64,000 nucleotides of DNA from Nitrososphaerota archaeon (GCA_009889515.1 WUQR01000139.1:62001-126000); one strand, 5' to 3'. Positions 42,760-51,945 are shown, numbered from the stretch's first letter. Notes: generated from the sequence alone by a model not told the origin. Numbers and translations: made by a program.

Positions 42760-45454
42760 CCTCTTTTCCGGCGGTTATCTCGAAGTGATAAAATCCGGAG
42801 CCAGCTTCGAGAACGATGTAGTCTCCTTCCATTCGCGCCGACTTGATGCCCTCGACGCCGGGGATATAGCTTCCATCCCGCCACACGGCTCTCCCACCCT
42901 CATAGACGGCGGGGTTTGGAAACTCTTTCACTGGGAGCCAGATTGCCCCTGTACTGTTGGTGGGGATTGAGACTTCAACGTGAAGCTTTCCACCTCTCTT
43001 TTGCCAGGCGGAGTAGACGAGGCCCCTTATGGTGTAGGTGGAGGCTGAAGCATGGTTTAGTCCGCTGGGCAGGTGTGGCTTTATTATTATCTTTTTGAAT
43101 CCGGGCTCCTGTTCGTCAGGGTTGATTCCGGCCAAAAATTTGTAGAACCACGAGTCGATACTTCCAAACATTGCGTGGTTGTGAGAGTTCATGCCCCCGC
43201 CTGTTAGCAGCTCCCACCTCTCCCAGAGGGTTGTGGCCCCCTCTCGGATCATGTAGCCCCAGCTCGGGTAGCTGGTCTTGCTGACCACCCTGTAGGCAGT
43301 GTCGGTGTGCCCATGTTTTGATAGCGTCTCGAGGAGGTATCGGGTTCCTATGATTCCAGTGGCGAGGTGGTAGTCTTTACGCTGAACTATATCCTCAAGC
43401 AGGTTCTCGAGTACGCGGCCGACCTCGCCTTCAGGTGTCATGTCGAGGGCTAGTGGGAGGATGTTTGAAGTCTGGCTGCTGAGCGGCGCGGTCTGGCTTG
43501 AAGGCCTGACAACCCCGTAGCGCCCATCTCTCAGAAACTCGCGGTTGAATGCGTCCTTTATCTTTTCAGCCAGTGATGAGTATCTCTCCCAGTCACTAGT
43601 CCTGCCCAGAACCCTCGCAGACTCCGCAAGTATCCTAGTGGAGTAATAGTAGAACCAGGTGGAGACTAGCTCGCCGGGTGTCTCGGGCGAGGATATGAAG
43701 CCAGGCCTACACCAGTCGCCATACTTGCTCAGCCTAACTATGTTGTTTTCAGCCTTAGAGGATAGGAACTCGACCCAGCGCCTCATCATCTCATAGTTTT
43801 CCTCGAGTGCTCTGCGGTCGCCGTAGTAGAGGTAGAGGAGCCACGGAATTATGGTGCATGCCGAGCCCCATGCAGGATCTGCGGGGTAGAGTAGCCAGTA
43901 GGGAGGCACAACATCTGGGACACTGCCATCCTCCGCCTGTGCCAGCCTAATGTCGCGTAGCCACTTGTTGTAGAAGGCCGCCATGTCGAAGTTGAATATC
44001 GCAGCCTCTGCTACTAGGTGCGCGTCGCCCATCCAGCCCAACCGCTCGTCTCGCTGTGGACAGTCGGTCGGCACACCCATTAGGTTGCTCAACACCGACC
44101 AGACTATGATGCGGTGAATATCATTGAGGAGCTGGTTTGAGCAGGAAAATCCTCCGACGGGCTCGACATCTGAGTGGACTTCGACGCCGGTGAGGGTGTC
44201 TAGGTGTGGAGTTCCGGGGTATCCTGTTAGCTCGACGTATCTAAACCCGTGGTATGTGAAGTGTGGCTCATACTCCTCTACGCCGTCTCCCTTGAGTATG
44301 TAGACGTCTGTTGACTTGGCGGCCCTGTTCGGAGCCGTATTCAACTCCCCGCTCTCGTCCAATAGCTCGGCGTATCTCAGCCTAACCATCGTCCCTCTTT
44401 CACCTGAGACCTTCAGCCTGACCCAGCCTGAAAAATTCTGGCCAAAGTCGAAGATGTATACGCCCGGCCTCGGGTTCAGGATTTTCCTCGCAGGAAGTAG
44501 CCTTACTCTCCTGATGGGCGGTGATGTCGTCGATGAGTATAGTCTCTTGCACGGCGGAGCTGTTGTATGGGCCCTTCTCCAGTCAGAGTCGTCGAATCCC
44601 GGCCTATCATAGCCCACTCTCTCAAGCCTAGCGTCATAGACCTCGCCATCATAGATGTCGTCGAACACTATGGGTCCGTCGGATGCCCTCCACTCCTCGT
44701 CGGTAACTATCACAACCTCCCGGCCATCATCAAGCCAGACCCATATCTCCGCCAACAGCTTGGGCTCAGCATCCCCATACTTCTTAACCTGAATACCCTT
44801 CACCCTCCACTCATGCTTAGGCGAGTATCTGCCATTTCCGAGCAGTGCTGCGACGGCGTTAGCCCCCCTCCTAATATAATCCGTGACATCGTATACTGTG
44901 TAGAGTGCCAGTTCCTCGTAATCGGTCCAGGGAGGGTCTAAGACCCTGTCGCCTACCCGCTTCCCGTTGATCCTGAGTTCATAGTATCCGAGGCCGCAGA
45001 TGTATACTCGGGCGCGCTTGACCTCGCCATCTATCATAAACTCTCTTCTAAGCAGGCGTCCGCCGCCAATCCACTTGGCCCTCCACTCCGCTTGGCTAAG
45101 TATGCCCGTCTCGAAGAATGCTATCTCGCTGAATGGGCTCTCACGGCCAGTATCGTCCCACCACTTCACCCTCCAATAATATCTACGCCTACTCTCTAGC
45201 TCTCCGCCACCGTATTCCACGTTTATCGACTGGCCTGATGCGACCTTCCCGCTGTCCCAGACATCCCCGATAAACTTCTCCGCCGCCTCAAGGCTGCTGG
45301 AGACTATAATCCGGTAGGCCGACTGGAGCCTACCACGCTCGTCATGTCTAAGCATCCAGGAGAATCTTGGGCGACGGACATCTATGCCGAGCGGGTTCAC
45401 CAAGTATTCGCACCGGAGGTTGAAGGGTGGGGGGATGGTTGAATCGGTGTGCAC
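42740..45454 (-). CDS. Alpha-L-rhamnosidase, GH78
   Basis: About 904 residues from GTG 45454. A TATA-like GCTTAAATATTC (45476-45487) places the mRNA start close to it, and GGAGG lies upstream; the frame extending to 45658 overlaps the divergent protease gene and is rejected. Domains in order are an N-terminal Ig-like domain ('NPLGIDVRRPRFSW'), a beta-sandwich ('CGLGYYELRINGKRVGD...PPWTDY'), a further beta-sandwich and the (alpha/alpha)6 catalytic barrel with the GH78 signature 'DCPQRDERLGWMGDA' and later 'LWERWELLTGGGMNSHNH'. A C-terminal beta domain follows. No signal peptide, so it removes terminal rhamnose from imported glycosides. Confidence 0.92.
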   Translation of the reverse strand: MHTDSTIPPPFNLRCEYLVNPLGIDVRRPRFSWMLRHDERGRLQSAYRIIVSSSLEAAEKFIGDVWDSGKVASGQSINVEYGGGELESRRRYYWRVKWWDDTGRESPFSEIAFFETGILSQAEWRAKWIGGGRLLRREFMIDGEVKRARVYICGLGYYELRINGKRVGDRVLDPPWTDYEELALYTVYDVTDYIRRGANAVAALLGNGRYSPKHEWRVKGIQVKKYGDAEPKLLAEIWVWLDDGREVVIVTDEEWRASDGPIVFDDIYDGEVYDARLERVGYDRPGFDDSDWRRAHTTAPPCKRLYSSTTSPPIRRVRLLPARKILNPRPGVYIFDFGQNFSGWVRLKVSGERGTMVRLRYAELLDESGELNTAPNRAAKSTDVYILKGDGVEEYEPHFTYHGFRYVELTGYPGTPHLDTLTGVEVHSDVEPVGGFSCSNQLLNDIHRIIVWSVLSNLMGVPTDCPQRDERLGWMGDAHLVAEAAIFNFDMAAFYNKWLRDIRLAQAEDGSVPDVVPPYWLLYPADPAWGSACTIIPWLLYLYYGDRRALEENYEMMRRWVEFLSSKAENNIVRLSKYGDWCRPGFISSPETPGELVSTWFYYYSTRILAESARVLGRTSDWERYSSLAEKIKDAFNREFLRDGRYGVVRPSSQTAPLSSQTSNILPLALDMTPEGEVGRVLENLLEDIVQRKDYHLATGIIGTRYLLETLSKHGHTDTAYRVVSKTSYPSWGYMIREGATTLWERWELLTGGGMNSHNHAMFGSIDSWFYKFLAGINPDEQEPGFKKIIIKPHLPSGLNHASASTYTIRGLVYSAWQKRGGKLHVEVSIPTNSTGAIWLPVKEFPNPAVYEGGRAVWRDGSYIPGVEGIKSARMEGDYIVLEAGSGFYHFEITAGKEAKETSQ

Positions 45455-45582
45455 AGATATTGCCAGTCCTCCTCTGCTTAAATATTCAGGAGACCATGTC
45501 AAGAAGACTTGGCTCGAATTCTTGAACGATAGGGCGGGTATTCTCCTGCCAGCACTAAAAGCGAGCCAAATCTGACTAACCA

Positions 45583-45592
45583 CGTTTAAATC
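45583..45592 (+). promoter_or_regulatory. TATA box of the CPBP protease gene
   Basis: CGTTTAAATC, with its centre 27 bases before ATG 45615; leaderless start expected. Divergent from the rhamnosidase promoter. Confidence 0.5.
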
Positions 45593-45614
45593 GCTGCCAA
45601 AGACATTAAGTGCC

Positions 45615-46439
45615 ATGCCTACTTGGAGAAGGGTCGTTACCTTTTCGGCCCTCTCCATATCACTGGCAGCTCTAGTCGATGTAGTCGTCTACCTAATGGG
45701 CGGACTGGCCGGCGTTCTCGTAACACTGGGCTGGGGGGCCATCAGAATGTATACGCCCACGGTCTCGGCCCTCCTAGTTGCTGGGCGTAGAGAGGTGAAG
45801 GAATCCATCCGTCTCGGCATGAAGGTGTTCGTCCTCTACCTCTCTTCACCGTTAATAGCCTTCTCAGCAATTCTACTATACCTCCTCATCATAACCCCAG
45901 TAGGCCTCCTAACACTTGAGTCTCTCCAGATTCCTGCACCAATAAGTCTCGCTCCAGAGGCTCTGATTGTGTTGATGCTTCTCGCCACCTACTTCTCAGC
46001 CATAACAATAAACACGCTCTTCGCACTTGGAGAGGAGATAGGGTGGAGAGGATTCCTCCAAACCGAGCTAGAGGCGCTTGGACTCAGCCTCACAAAGGCG
46101 TCGCTCCTCGTAGGCCTAGTCTGGGGAGTCTGGCACGCACCAGCAATCCTGCTCCTAGGCTACAACTATCCGGAGAACCCTGTGCTGGGCTCCCTCCTCT
46201 TCATAGCCTTCACTGCCTCGCTCTCACTTCCCCACGCAGTGGTCAGGCGCCTATCATCAAGCGTTATACCGGTCGCATCACTCCACGGGGCCGTCAATGC
46301 GGCTTGGGGACTAACAATATTGGTAAGCCAGCTACCCCGAGAGCTGGGTGGGCTCGGCCCTATAGGCATAGCCACGTGGACGCTAATATCGCTGATACTC
46401 TACCTCGGCCTTCGCCGGTGGAGGCGCTCTACTTCTTAA
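45615..46439 (+). CDS. CPBP-family intramembrane metalloprotease
   Basis: 274 residues, about eight helices. Active-site motifs are 'LGEEIGWRGFLQTE' (EExxxR, about 138-151), 'VWHAPAIL' (HxxxB) and 'LHGAVNAAWG' (HxxxN). The EE-WRG-F spacing is that of the archaeal and bacterial CAAX-protease-like group. Second CPBP protease of the window; the two are dissimilar in sequence. Substrate unknown. Confidence 0.85.
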   Translation: MPTWRRVVTFSALSISLAALVDVVVYLMGGLAGVLVTLGWGAIRMYTPTVSALLVAGRREVKESIRLGMKVFVLYLSSPLIAFSAILLYLLIITPVGLLTLESLQIPAPISLAPEALIVLMLLATYFSAITINTLFALGEEIGWRGFLQTELEALGLSLTKASLLVGLVWGVWHAPAILLLGYNYPENPVLGSLLFIAFTASLSLPHAVVRRLSSSVIPVASLHGAVNAAWGLTILVSQLPRELGGLGPIGIATWTLISLILYLGLRRWRRSTS

Positions 46440-46692
46440 ACTGATCCTGCCTAAACCCACAGTACATACACTCCTCAGCCTCAACAGGTATCTCTTTGAG
46501 ACAGTACCAGCAGAACTTCATCCCTGGATTCTCAGGCACCACTTCCTCCCTCTTCTCGGAGAAGAACCCCGCAGCAATCATCAAAACACCAGCCGCAGCA
46601 AGTATCCAGAAAGCCTGAAGACCCACAACGAAGAGGACTAGGCCCGTGAGGAAGACTATTAGGCCGGAGAAAATCATCGGCGGATTCAACAA
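46429..46692 (-). CDS. Small membrane protein with C-terminal zinc ribbon
   Basis: About 87 residues (TTG 46692; ATG 46677 also possible). Two helices (about 8-45) are followed by a cytosolic or surface zinc-ribbon: 'FCWYCLKEIP' and 'ECMYCGFRQ', i.e. two CxxC pairs 14 residues apart. Such double-helix/zinc-ribbon proteins are frequent in archaea, function unknown. Convergent with the protease gene, overlapping by 11 bases. Confidence 0.7.
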   Translation of the reverse strand: MLNPPMIFSGLIVFLTGLVLFVVGLQAFWILAAAGVLMIAAGFFSEKREEVVPENPGMKFCWYCLKEIPVEAEECMYCGFRQDQFKK

Positions 46693-46825
46693 AGAATAAA
46701 ACAGTAGACCCCGCTTTAAAACTTCACAAACCTACGACCAAAACATGCCGCCCAGCCATTTTGAGTAATCAGCAAACTAGGTGAGGCAAACCTGTAGCGC
46801 CTGACTGGAATTTTGGGCAGACCGG

Positions 46826-47236
46826 CTAAACGGCTGTAAACCACTTAATATCAAGGATGCTTCCAATCCTATGTTCTCTAAAAACCGGCCTAACCCTCAT
46901 GCCTGTCTGCGGGATGATCGAAGGGTCGAGTATGTGAAATAGTCCTCCATCAACACCGTCGAATTTTACGAAGACCCATGTTACTGGTGGGTTAGCAGGC
47001 TTCCCCTCAATGTTGGTGAAGGAGCGCGTGTAGGTGGCTATCCGCCCCTCTTCTCCGATTATTTGATACTCTTTAATCGGCCTATAGCATTTCAGACAGT
47101 AGGCCCGCGGCGGTATCACTGTGTGGTTGCACCTGCTGCATTTACTCGCAATCAGCCGGCCTAGTCTTAATCCCTCAAGGAATCTAGAGAGTGCTACACC
47201 GGTAGGATACTCGTAAAAGCTCTCGATACTCATCAC
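46826..47236 (-). CDS. DUF35 zinc-ribbon/OB-fold protein (second copy)
   Basis: 136 residues: a rubredoxin-like zinc ribbon 'KCSRCNHTVIPPRAYCLKCY' (about 32-51) and an OB fold (about 55-130). DUF35 proteins deliver or hold acyl-CoA for a partner thiolase-fold enzyme, as in archaeal HMG-CoA synthesis and the steroid aldolase Ltp2-ChsH2. The ATG overlaps the stop of the other DUF35 gene (ATGA). Last gene of the acyl-CoA cluster. Confidence 0.88.
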   Translation of the reverse strand: MMSIESFYEYPTGVALSRFLEGLRLGRLIASKCSRCNHTVIPPRAYCLKCYRPIKEYQIIGEEGRIATYTRSFTNIEGKPANPPVTWVFVKFDGVDGGLFHILDPSIIPQTGMRVRPVFREHRIGSILDIKWFTAV

Positions 47237-47892
47237 CCATCACCCTCCAAGGGTGCGAAATACTCTATGTCCAATATGCTGCCAACCCTCTCTTCCGGCC
47301 TTCTCCAAACCGGCTTTACACGCATCCCAACGTGAACCTTCTCCGGGTCAACTCCTTGAACCTTGTGCAGTATTCCAGCGGAGTGTAAAACCGTCCTAGA
47401 GGAATTCGCCTTTTTCACGGTGCCATCAAACCAGATTACAGCAACTATTATGGGCTTCTCAAACCTGACCCTAGGGTCTGTCCCAATATATGACAACGAG
47501 TAGGTTGATATGACTCCAGTCCCCGGGTGTTCGACCCACGTGTCCACGTCTCGGAAACACCATTCACAGAAGATGCGTGGAGGTATCAGCACGCGTCCAC
47601 AGCCCTCGCACTTCGTTCCCAATATCTTACCGTTTTTCAGTCCTTCGAGAAAGCGGGAAACAGCAAAACCAGCCGCGTGTTTATACATGCATTCTATGTG
47701 CCAGTAGCTGATGATGAGGTTGTCGATTTGCCACTCCTCAATCTCCGTGTATGTCTTCTCCATTGATGAAGACCAGCTGTCCAGTCTTCCGAACTCTTTG
47801 TCGAGCCCGTGTCTCCGCACGTATTCGGCCAAGTCCTCCGGTAGTTGTTTTAAGTAGTTTGGCGAGAATCTCGAGGGTGTGGCCCTTGTCAT
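47233..47892 (-). CDS. DUF35 zinc-ribbon/OB-fold protein (first copy)
   Basis: About 219 residues from ATG 47892 (GTG 47901 possible). An N-terminal helical extension of about 70 residues, absent from the second copy, precedes the zinc ribbon 'KCEGCGRVLIPPRIFCEWCF' and the OB domain ('GTGVISTYSLSYIGTDP'). The extension may dock the thiolase-fold partner encoded just upstream, whose end it overlaps by a few bases. Partner assignment is by gene order. Confidence 0.88.
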   Translation of the reverse strand: MTRATPSRFSPNYLKQLPEDLAEYVRRHGLDKEFGRLDSWSSSMEKTYTEIEEWQIDNLIISYWHIECMYKHAAGFAVSRFLEGLKNGKILGTKCEGCGRVLIPPRIFCEWCFRDVDTWVEHPGTGVISTYSLSYIGTDPRVRFEKPIIVAVIWFDGTVKKANSSRTVLHSAGILHKVQGVDPEKVHVGMRVKPVWRRPEERVGSILDIEYFAPLEGDG

Positions 47893-49043
47893 GACCTGCA
47901 CACCACCACTTGGGCGACTTGCATCAGGTCACCCCAGGCCTGTGCGACTCCGACATACGCGTTTGGGACTTGTCTCTTCCCCGCCCTCCCAGAGAGCTGC
48001 CAGTATAGCTCGGCAACCTTCATCAACCCCGCAGCCGCTATCGGGTTTCCAACACCTAGTAGACCGCCCGAGGGGCATGTGGGGTAGTCTCCATCCCTCT
48101 CTAGCTGTCCCTCCTCCAATAGCTTCGGCGCGAGGCCGGGCTTGCCCAGCAGAGCGTCTAGGTGGTGTAGCTCCTTATACGTGAATGGGTCGTAGGGTTC
48201 GAATACGTCGATCTCCTTGAGAGGGTTGGTTATCCCCGCCATCTTGTAGGCCTGCTGCGCAGCTAGGTAAACGTAGTAGGGGTATGCGAGGTCTCTGTTG
48301 GTCCAGAATTGGCTGTCCAGACACGCACCCACACCTTCAATCCAGACAGGCGTATCGGTTATCTTCCTAGCCTCATCTTCCGAGGCGAGAACAAGAGCAA
48401 CTGCCCCGTCTGACGATGGGCTGATGTCAAGCCTATGCACGGGCCAAACCAGTACTGGCGATTTCAAAACGTCTTCAACTGTTATTTTTGCCCCCAGCTG
48501 CGCGTAGGGATGGTCTAGCGCGTTACCCTTGTTCTTGACCGCGACGCGTGCTATCAGCTCCTTAGACAGTTTATGCGCCTCCATGTAGCGGCGCATCTCA
48601 AGTGCGAATATCCATATCAGGTTCGGGCCGAGAGGCTGCTCTACAATTGGCTCGAAGATTGTCTTGAATAGGGGCTGGGCGTGAGGGTATGGGTGGCTCA
48701 TCTTCTCCCATGCCACGACCAAGACTCTTTTGAAGACTCCTGACGCAACATGCCACCAGCCTGCGACAGCTGCGCCCACTCCTGTACCGCCCCCCACAAA
48801 GACTCTGGAATATGGTTTTCCATTGGCACCGGATGGCTCAACCCCTACAAGCCCCTTATGATGATATCCATCGAATGCATCAGGTGCCGACCCAGATACT
48901 ACGGCGTCAATGTCTTTGAACTCGAGTCCACAGTCATCCAAACTCTTCCTAACGGCCTCGTACACCATTTCTTGAGGCGTCATTGGCAGCATTGAGCGGA
49001 AATACGTCATCCCAGCCCCCACAATAGCTACTCTCTTCCTCAA
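47889..49043 (-). CDS. Thiolase-fold protein lacking nucleophilic Cys (A)
   Basis: About 384 residues, SCP-x/thiolase superfamily. At the place of the nucleophile the protein reads 'VFVGGGTGVGAAVAGWW': no Cys. The GHP motif is changed to 'CPSGGLLGVGNPIAAAG' (His to Asn) and the C-terminal CxG is missing. Such proteins cannot do standard thiolysis; a DUF35 gene follows, as for Ltp2-type retro-aldolases. TTG 49043 is preferred, five bases after the previous stop and seven after GGAGGTG. Possible roles: aldol cleavage or lyase chemistry on acyl-CoA, or a scaffold. Confidence 0.8.
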   Translation of the reverse strand: MRKRVAIVGAGMTYFRSMLPMTPQEMVYEAVRKSLDDCGLEFKDIDAVVSGSAPDAFDGYHHKGLVGVEPSGANGKPYSRVFVGGGTGVGAAVAGWWHVASGVFKRVLVVAWEKMSHPYPHAQPLFKTIFEPIVEQPLGPNLIWIFALEMRRYMEAHKLSKELIARVAVKNKGNALDHPYAQLGAKITVEDVLKSPVLVWPVHRLDISPSSDGAVALVLASEDEARKITDTPVWIEGVGACLDSQFWTNRDLAYPYYVYLAAQQAYKMAGITNPLKEIDVFEPYDPFTYKELHHLDALLGKPGLAPKLLEEGQLERDGDYPTCPSGGLLGVGNPIAAAGLMKVAELYWQLSGRAGKRQVPNAYVGVAQAWGDLMQVAQVVVCRS

Positions 49044-49047
49044 CCCC

Positions 49048-50151
49048 TCACACCTCCGCACTCAGCACCACTACAGCGCCTCCATCTACAACCTCACCAT
49101 CAGGCGAGGCCACCAGACACGAACTCCACCTACCAGTTCTTAACAGGTTGACAGACTGGACCAGCCTCTGGAGCCCCGCGGCGTTTAATGGATAACCCAT
49201 CCCGATACACCCGCCCGAAGGGTTCACGGGCAAGTAGCCATCCATGTTAAAACCTCCATCCCGCAGAGTCTTACATACATTTTCCCCAACAATTCCGAAT
49301 CCATCCAATACCATCAGCTCGGTGTGGGCGAAGGGTTCTGAAACCTCTACGAAATCCACTCGCCTCATCCTTATCTGCCTGAGAGCCATCTCCAATGCGG
49401 CCCTAGCCCAGTGTGACCGGCCCCACTCCTTCAAGGAGAGGTCTACTGAATAACTGCCGATGGAATACCCGAATGCCTCGACTCGCACCTTACCTAGGCT
49501 CTTCTCCGTGGTCAGCAGGACGGCCGCAGCATAGTCGCAGGGCACTGCGACATGACCTTTCCGCAGTGGTTCAGAAACAACCTCCATGCTCTCAACCTCC
49601 TCAATAGAAATATTCTCGGCAAATGCCGCGGAAGGGTTTCTGAGGGCATTTCTCTTATTCTTAGCGGCGACTAGAGAGAGGTCGCGTGCATCGCCCCCAG
49701 AGTTTAGGAGATATGCCTGTGCATCCATCGCTGCGATAGCGTAGAAGTGAGGAGTGAGGGGCCTGACGACGTGGGGGTCGAAGGAGTTAAAGACGATTTC
49801 GGGATAGTTTAGTATATTTGAGGCCTTGGCATAGGCAGTTACTAAAACAGTCCTGAATTGCCCCGTCTTCAAAAGCATACATGCATGGATGAATGCGTTT
49901 AAGGCGTCATTAGAGACGAGGGTGTTGAACTTCAGGCGTCCACCAACCTGATCGGGCGTGTATGAATCAGTAATACTCATCCCCTCATAGAAATCCATGC
50001 CGCTGGAAACCACCCCATCAACGTCTGCTGGTGTAATTCCTGCATCGAGGTAGGCTTTCGCCGCGGCCCTGTACAGCATCTCTCTAAAATCCATCTCGTC
50101 GTAGCTAGGTCTACAGGGGATTTCGCCTACACCAGCAACCCATATGTCCAT
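49048..50151 (-). CDS. Thiolase-fold protein lacking nucleophilic Cys (B)
   Basis: About 367 residues, SCP-x/thiolase fold. The nucleophile position reads 'TLVSNDALNAFIHA', with no Cys, and the GHP motif is 'NPSGGCIGMGYPLNAAG' (His to Tyr). It is shorter than protein A and different in sequence, so the two may form a heteromer or act in sequence. It starts at ATG 50151 (GTG 50154 alternative), nine bases after the acyl-CoA dehydrogenase stop. The Tyr in place of His is of interest because Ltp2-type aldolases use Tyr residues. Confidence 0.8.
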   Translation of the reverse strand: MDIWVAGVGEIPCRPSYDEMDFREMLYRAAAKAYLDAGITPADVDGVVSSGMDFYEGMSITDSYTPDQVGGRLKFNTLVSNDALNAFIHACMLLKTGQFRTVLVTAYAKASNILNYPEIVFNSFDPHVVRPLTPHFYAIAAMDAQAYLLNSGGDARDLSLVAAKNKRNALRNPSAAFAENISIEEVESMEVVSEPLRKGHVAVPCDYAAAVLLTTEKSLGKVRVEAFGYSIGSYSVDLSLKEWGRSHWARAALEMALRQIRMRRVDFVEVSEPFAHTELMVLDGFGIVGENVCKTLRDGGFNMDGYLPVNPSGGCIGMGYPLNAAGLQRLVQSVNLLRTGRWSSCLVASPDGEVVDGGAVVVLSAEV

Positions 50152-50163
50152 CACATTACACCC

Positions 50164-51303
50164 CTAATAGGATTTTGGCAGACCCAAAACATGCCGGCCG
50201 ATGTAGCTGAGCACAAGCTCGTTGGTCACCGGTGCGGTTATGAAGAGTCTTATGACTGGGTAGAATGTTATTATGTCTGTGTCTAAGTCGTAGGCGTTGC
50301 CTCCGAAGGTCTGCATCGCAATCTCAAAGGCCTCCAGACCTGCCTCAGAAGCAACAAGCTTAGCCATGTTCGCCTCAGCTCCCACTCTTCCACCACTGTC
50401 ATAGAGTCTAGCCGCATGATAGTTCAGCGCTCTCGCAGCCTCTAAATGCGCTTTGGCACGCGCCATCCTAAACTGGAGACCCTGATAAGACCCTATAGGC
50501 TTATCGAATACAATCCTCTGCTTAGCATATTCGACAGCCCTCTTAAGAACATGCTCACCCAAACCAATACTGCAGGCAGCTATCAAAATCCTCTCCACAT
50601 TCAGACAGTCGAAGAGATAATTGACCCCCTTATCCGCCTCTCCTACCAAATTCTCATCCCCCAGCTCAACACCATCAAAGTAAACAATATACTGAGTCTC
50701 CGGTGAATATAGCTCAATGTTAAGCGCCTCGAACGATATTCCACTAGTATGTGTCTCCACAACAAACAGCGATATCCCATCCCTCTTATCCTCAACCTCC
50801 TCGTATCTTTTCGTCCTCGCCACTATCAGCAGGTAGTCTGACTCGCGTGCACCTGTAATGAATATTTTCTGCCCGTTCAAGATGTAGCCGCCATTCCTCT
50901 TCTTCGCAAAGGTTCGTATCCGCCAAGTATTGGAGCCGGCCTCGGCCTCAGTGATGCAAAAACTTATCTTTTTTCCCTGCTCACATGTAGGTCTAACAAA
51001 CCTTTCGAACTGCTCCTCAGTCCCATACTTAGCGATTACTGTCCTGGAGAGATGCGTCGTCAAGAATTGGAGAAGGGGCAGCCCGGCCCTCGCTAGGCCC
51101 TCTTGGACAAGGACGGCCTCCAAGAGACCTGTGCCCGAAACTCTCTCAACACCAGCGCTTGTTAGGTTTGTCTTTAAAAGCTCCCCCCACAACAAGTCAG
51201 GGCTTTTCTTCTCACGGGCACAACGCAACCAATAATCCCGACCAACCATCGCGCCTATTTTTTCAGCTGTTTTAAGAATTAATGCCTCCTCTTCGGAGAG
51301 CAT
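50164..51303 (-). CDS. Acyl-CoA dehydrogenase
   Basis: 379 residues, the complete ACAD fold: 'FCITEAEAGSNT' (FAD/substrate, about 115-126), 'GGYILNGQKIFITGA' and the C-terminal helical domain. The usual catalytic Glu near the C-terminus ('YEGT') is replaced by 'ITAPVTNE', but Glu237 in 'NVERILIA' is where isovaleryl-CoA and long-chain ACADs place theirs. This suggests branched or bulky substrates. Electrons should go to ETF, the alpha subunit of which is encoded at 63014-63985. Lies between the methyltransferase and thiolase B genes. Confidence 0.9.
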   Translation of the reverse strand: MLSEEEALILKTAEKIGAMVGRDYWLRCAREKKSPDLLWGELLKTNLTSAGVERVSGTGLLEAVLVQEGLARAGLPLLQFLTTHLSRTVIAKYGTEEQFERFVRPTCEQGKKISFCITEAEAGSNTWRIRTFAKKRNGGYILNGQKIFITGARESDYLLIVARTKRYEEVEDKRDGISLFVVETHTSGISFEALNIELYSPETQYIVYFDGVELGDENLVGEADKGVNYLFDCLNVERILIAACSIGLGEHVLKRAVEYAKQRIVFDKPIGSYQGLQFRMARAKAHLEAARALNYHAARLYDSGGRVGAEANMAKLVASEAGLEAFEIAMQTFGGNAYDLDTDIITFYPVIRLFITAPVTNELVLSYIGRHVLGLPKSY

Positions 51304-51390
51304 AAGACTAGAAATGCTCAGAGATAATTAAACATTTTAAAACAACATCGCCATTAGCAAATTCATTTTGAGGATGAAGTACATGGCAGT

Positions 51391-51945
51391 CTAGACGGGA
51401 GCAAGCAGAGCGGTCCAGAATAGACGCCCTTTCTCCAACAGCTTCGGCTCAAACCCTTTCTGCCTTAGAAGAGGTATGATCTCTGACGGTTCTGTGCCGT
51501 GTCCAAGCATTCTTGAGGCTATCGGCTCATAAACCATCAGTAGGCCGTTTTGTTTAAGCTTACGTCTAACCTGACTCAGTGCCTGTTCCTTTCCCTCTAT
51601 GTGGTGGAGGCTCAGCATGAAGACAGCCCTGTCAACGGAATTGTCGGGGATTCCATCCAACTCTTCAGCCCTAGTCCTGACCGTCAGTATGTTTTTTACA
51701 CCGAGTTTAGCGGCCCTTAGCTCTAGTTTCCACAGGTATTTGTCTGAGATGTCCACCGCGTAAATAATCCCCCTATCACCCACTATAGATGCGGCGGGAA
51801 TGGAGAGATAACCCGTCCCACAACCTATGTCCAATAGAATGTGTCCTGCCTCCAGCCTCATGGCTTTTAACAGTTTGTAAGGATCATGAATCAGTCTTCT
51901 CAGACTCATATCTAGGAACAACTCCTCAAAAATAGACACAGGCAT
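51391..51945 (-). CDS. Class I SAM-dependent methyltransferase
   Basis: 184 residues: 'HILLDIGCGTGYLSIPAAS' (SAM motif I, about 35-53), 'IYAVDISDKYLWKLE' (motif II), 'NSVDRAVFMLSLHHI' (motif IV) and a post-motif 'GLLMVYEP'. It resembles UbiE/Methyltransf_11 enzymes that act on small molecules. The start overlaps the last base of the ligase stop codon, so the two are coupled. A methyltransferase inside an acyl-CoA pathway is unusual; it may modify the acyl substrate or make a quinone. Confidence 0.85.
   Translation of the reverse strand: MPVSIFEELFLDMSLRRLIHDPYKLLKAMRLEAGHILLDIGCGTGYLSIPAASIVGDRGIIYAVDISDKYLWKLELRAAKLGVKNILTVRTRAEELDGIPDNSVDRAVFMLSLHHIEGKEQALSQVRRKLKQNGLLMVYEPIASRMLGHGTEPSEIIPLLRQKGFEPKLLEKGRLFWTALLAPV

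Noticed and set aside
45455-45658. Upstream extension of the rhamnosidase frame by 68 codons
   Set aside because: It runs into the divergent protease gene and crosses both promoters; the TATA box at 45476-45487 and the start of GH78 similarity support GTG 45454.
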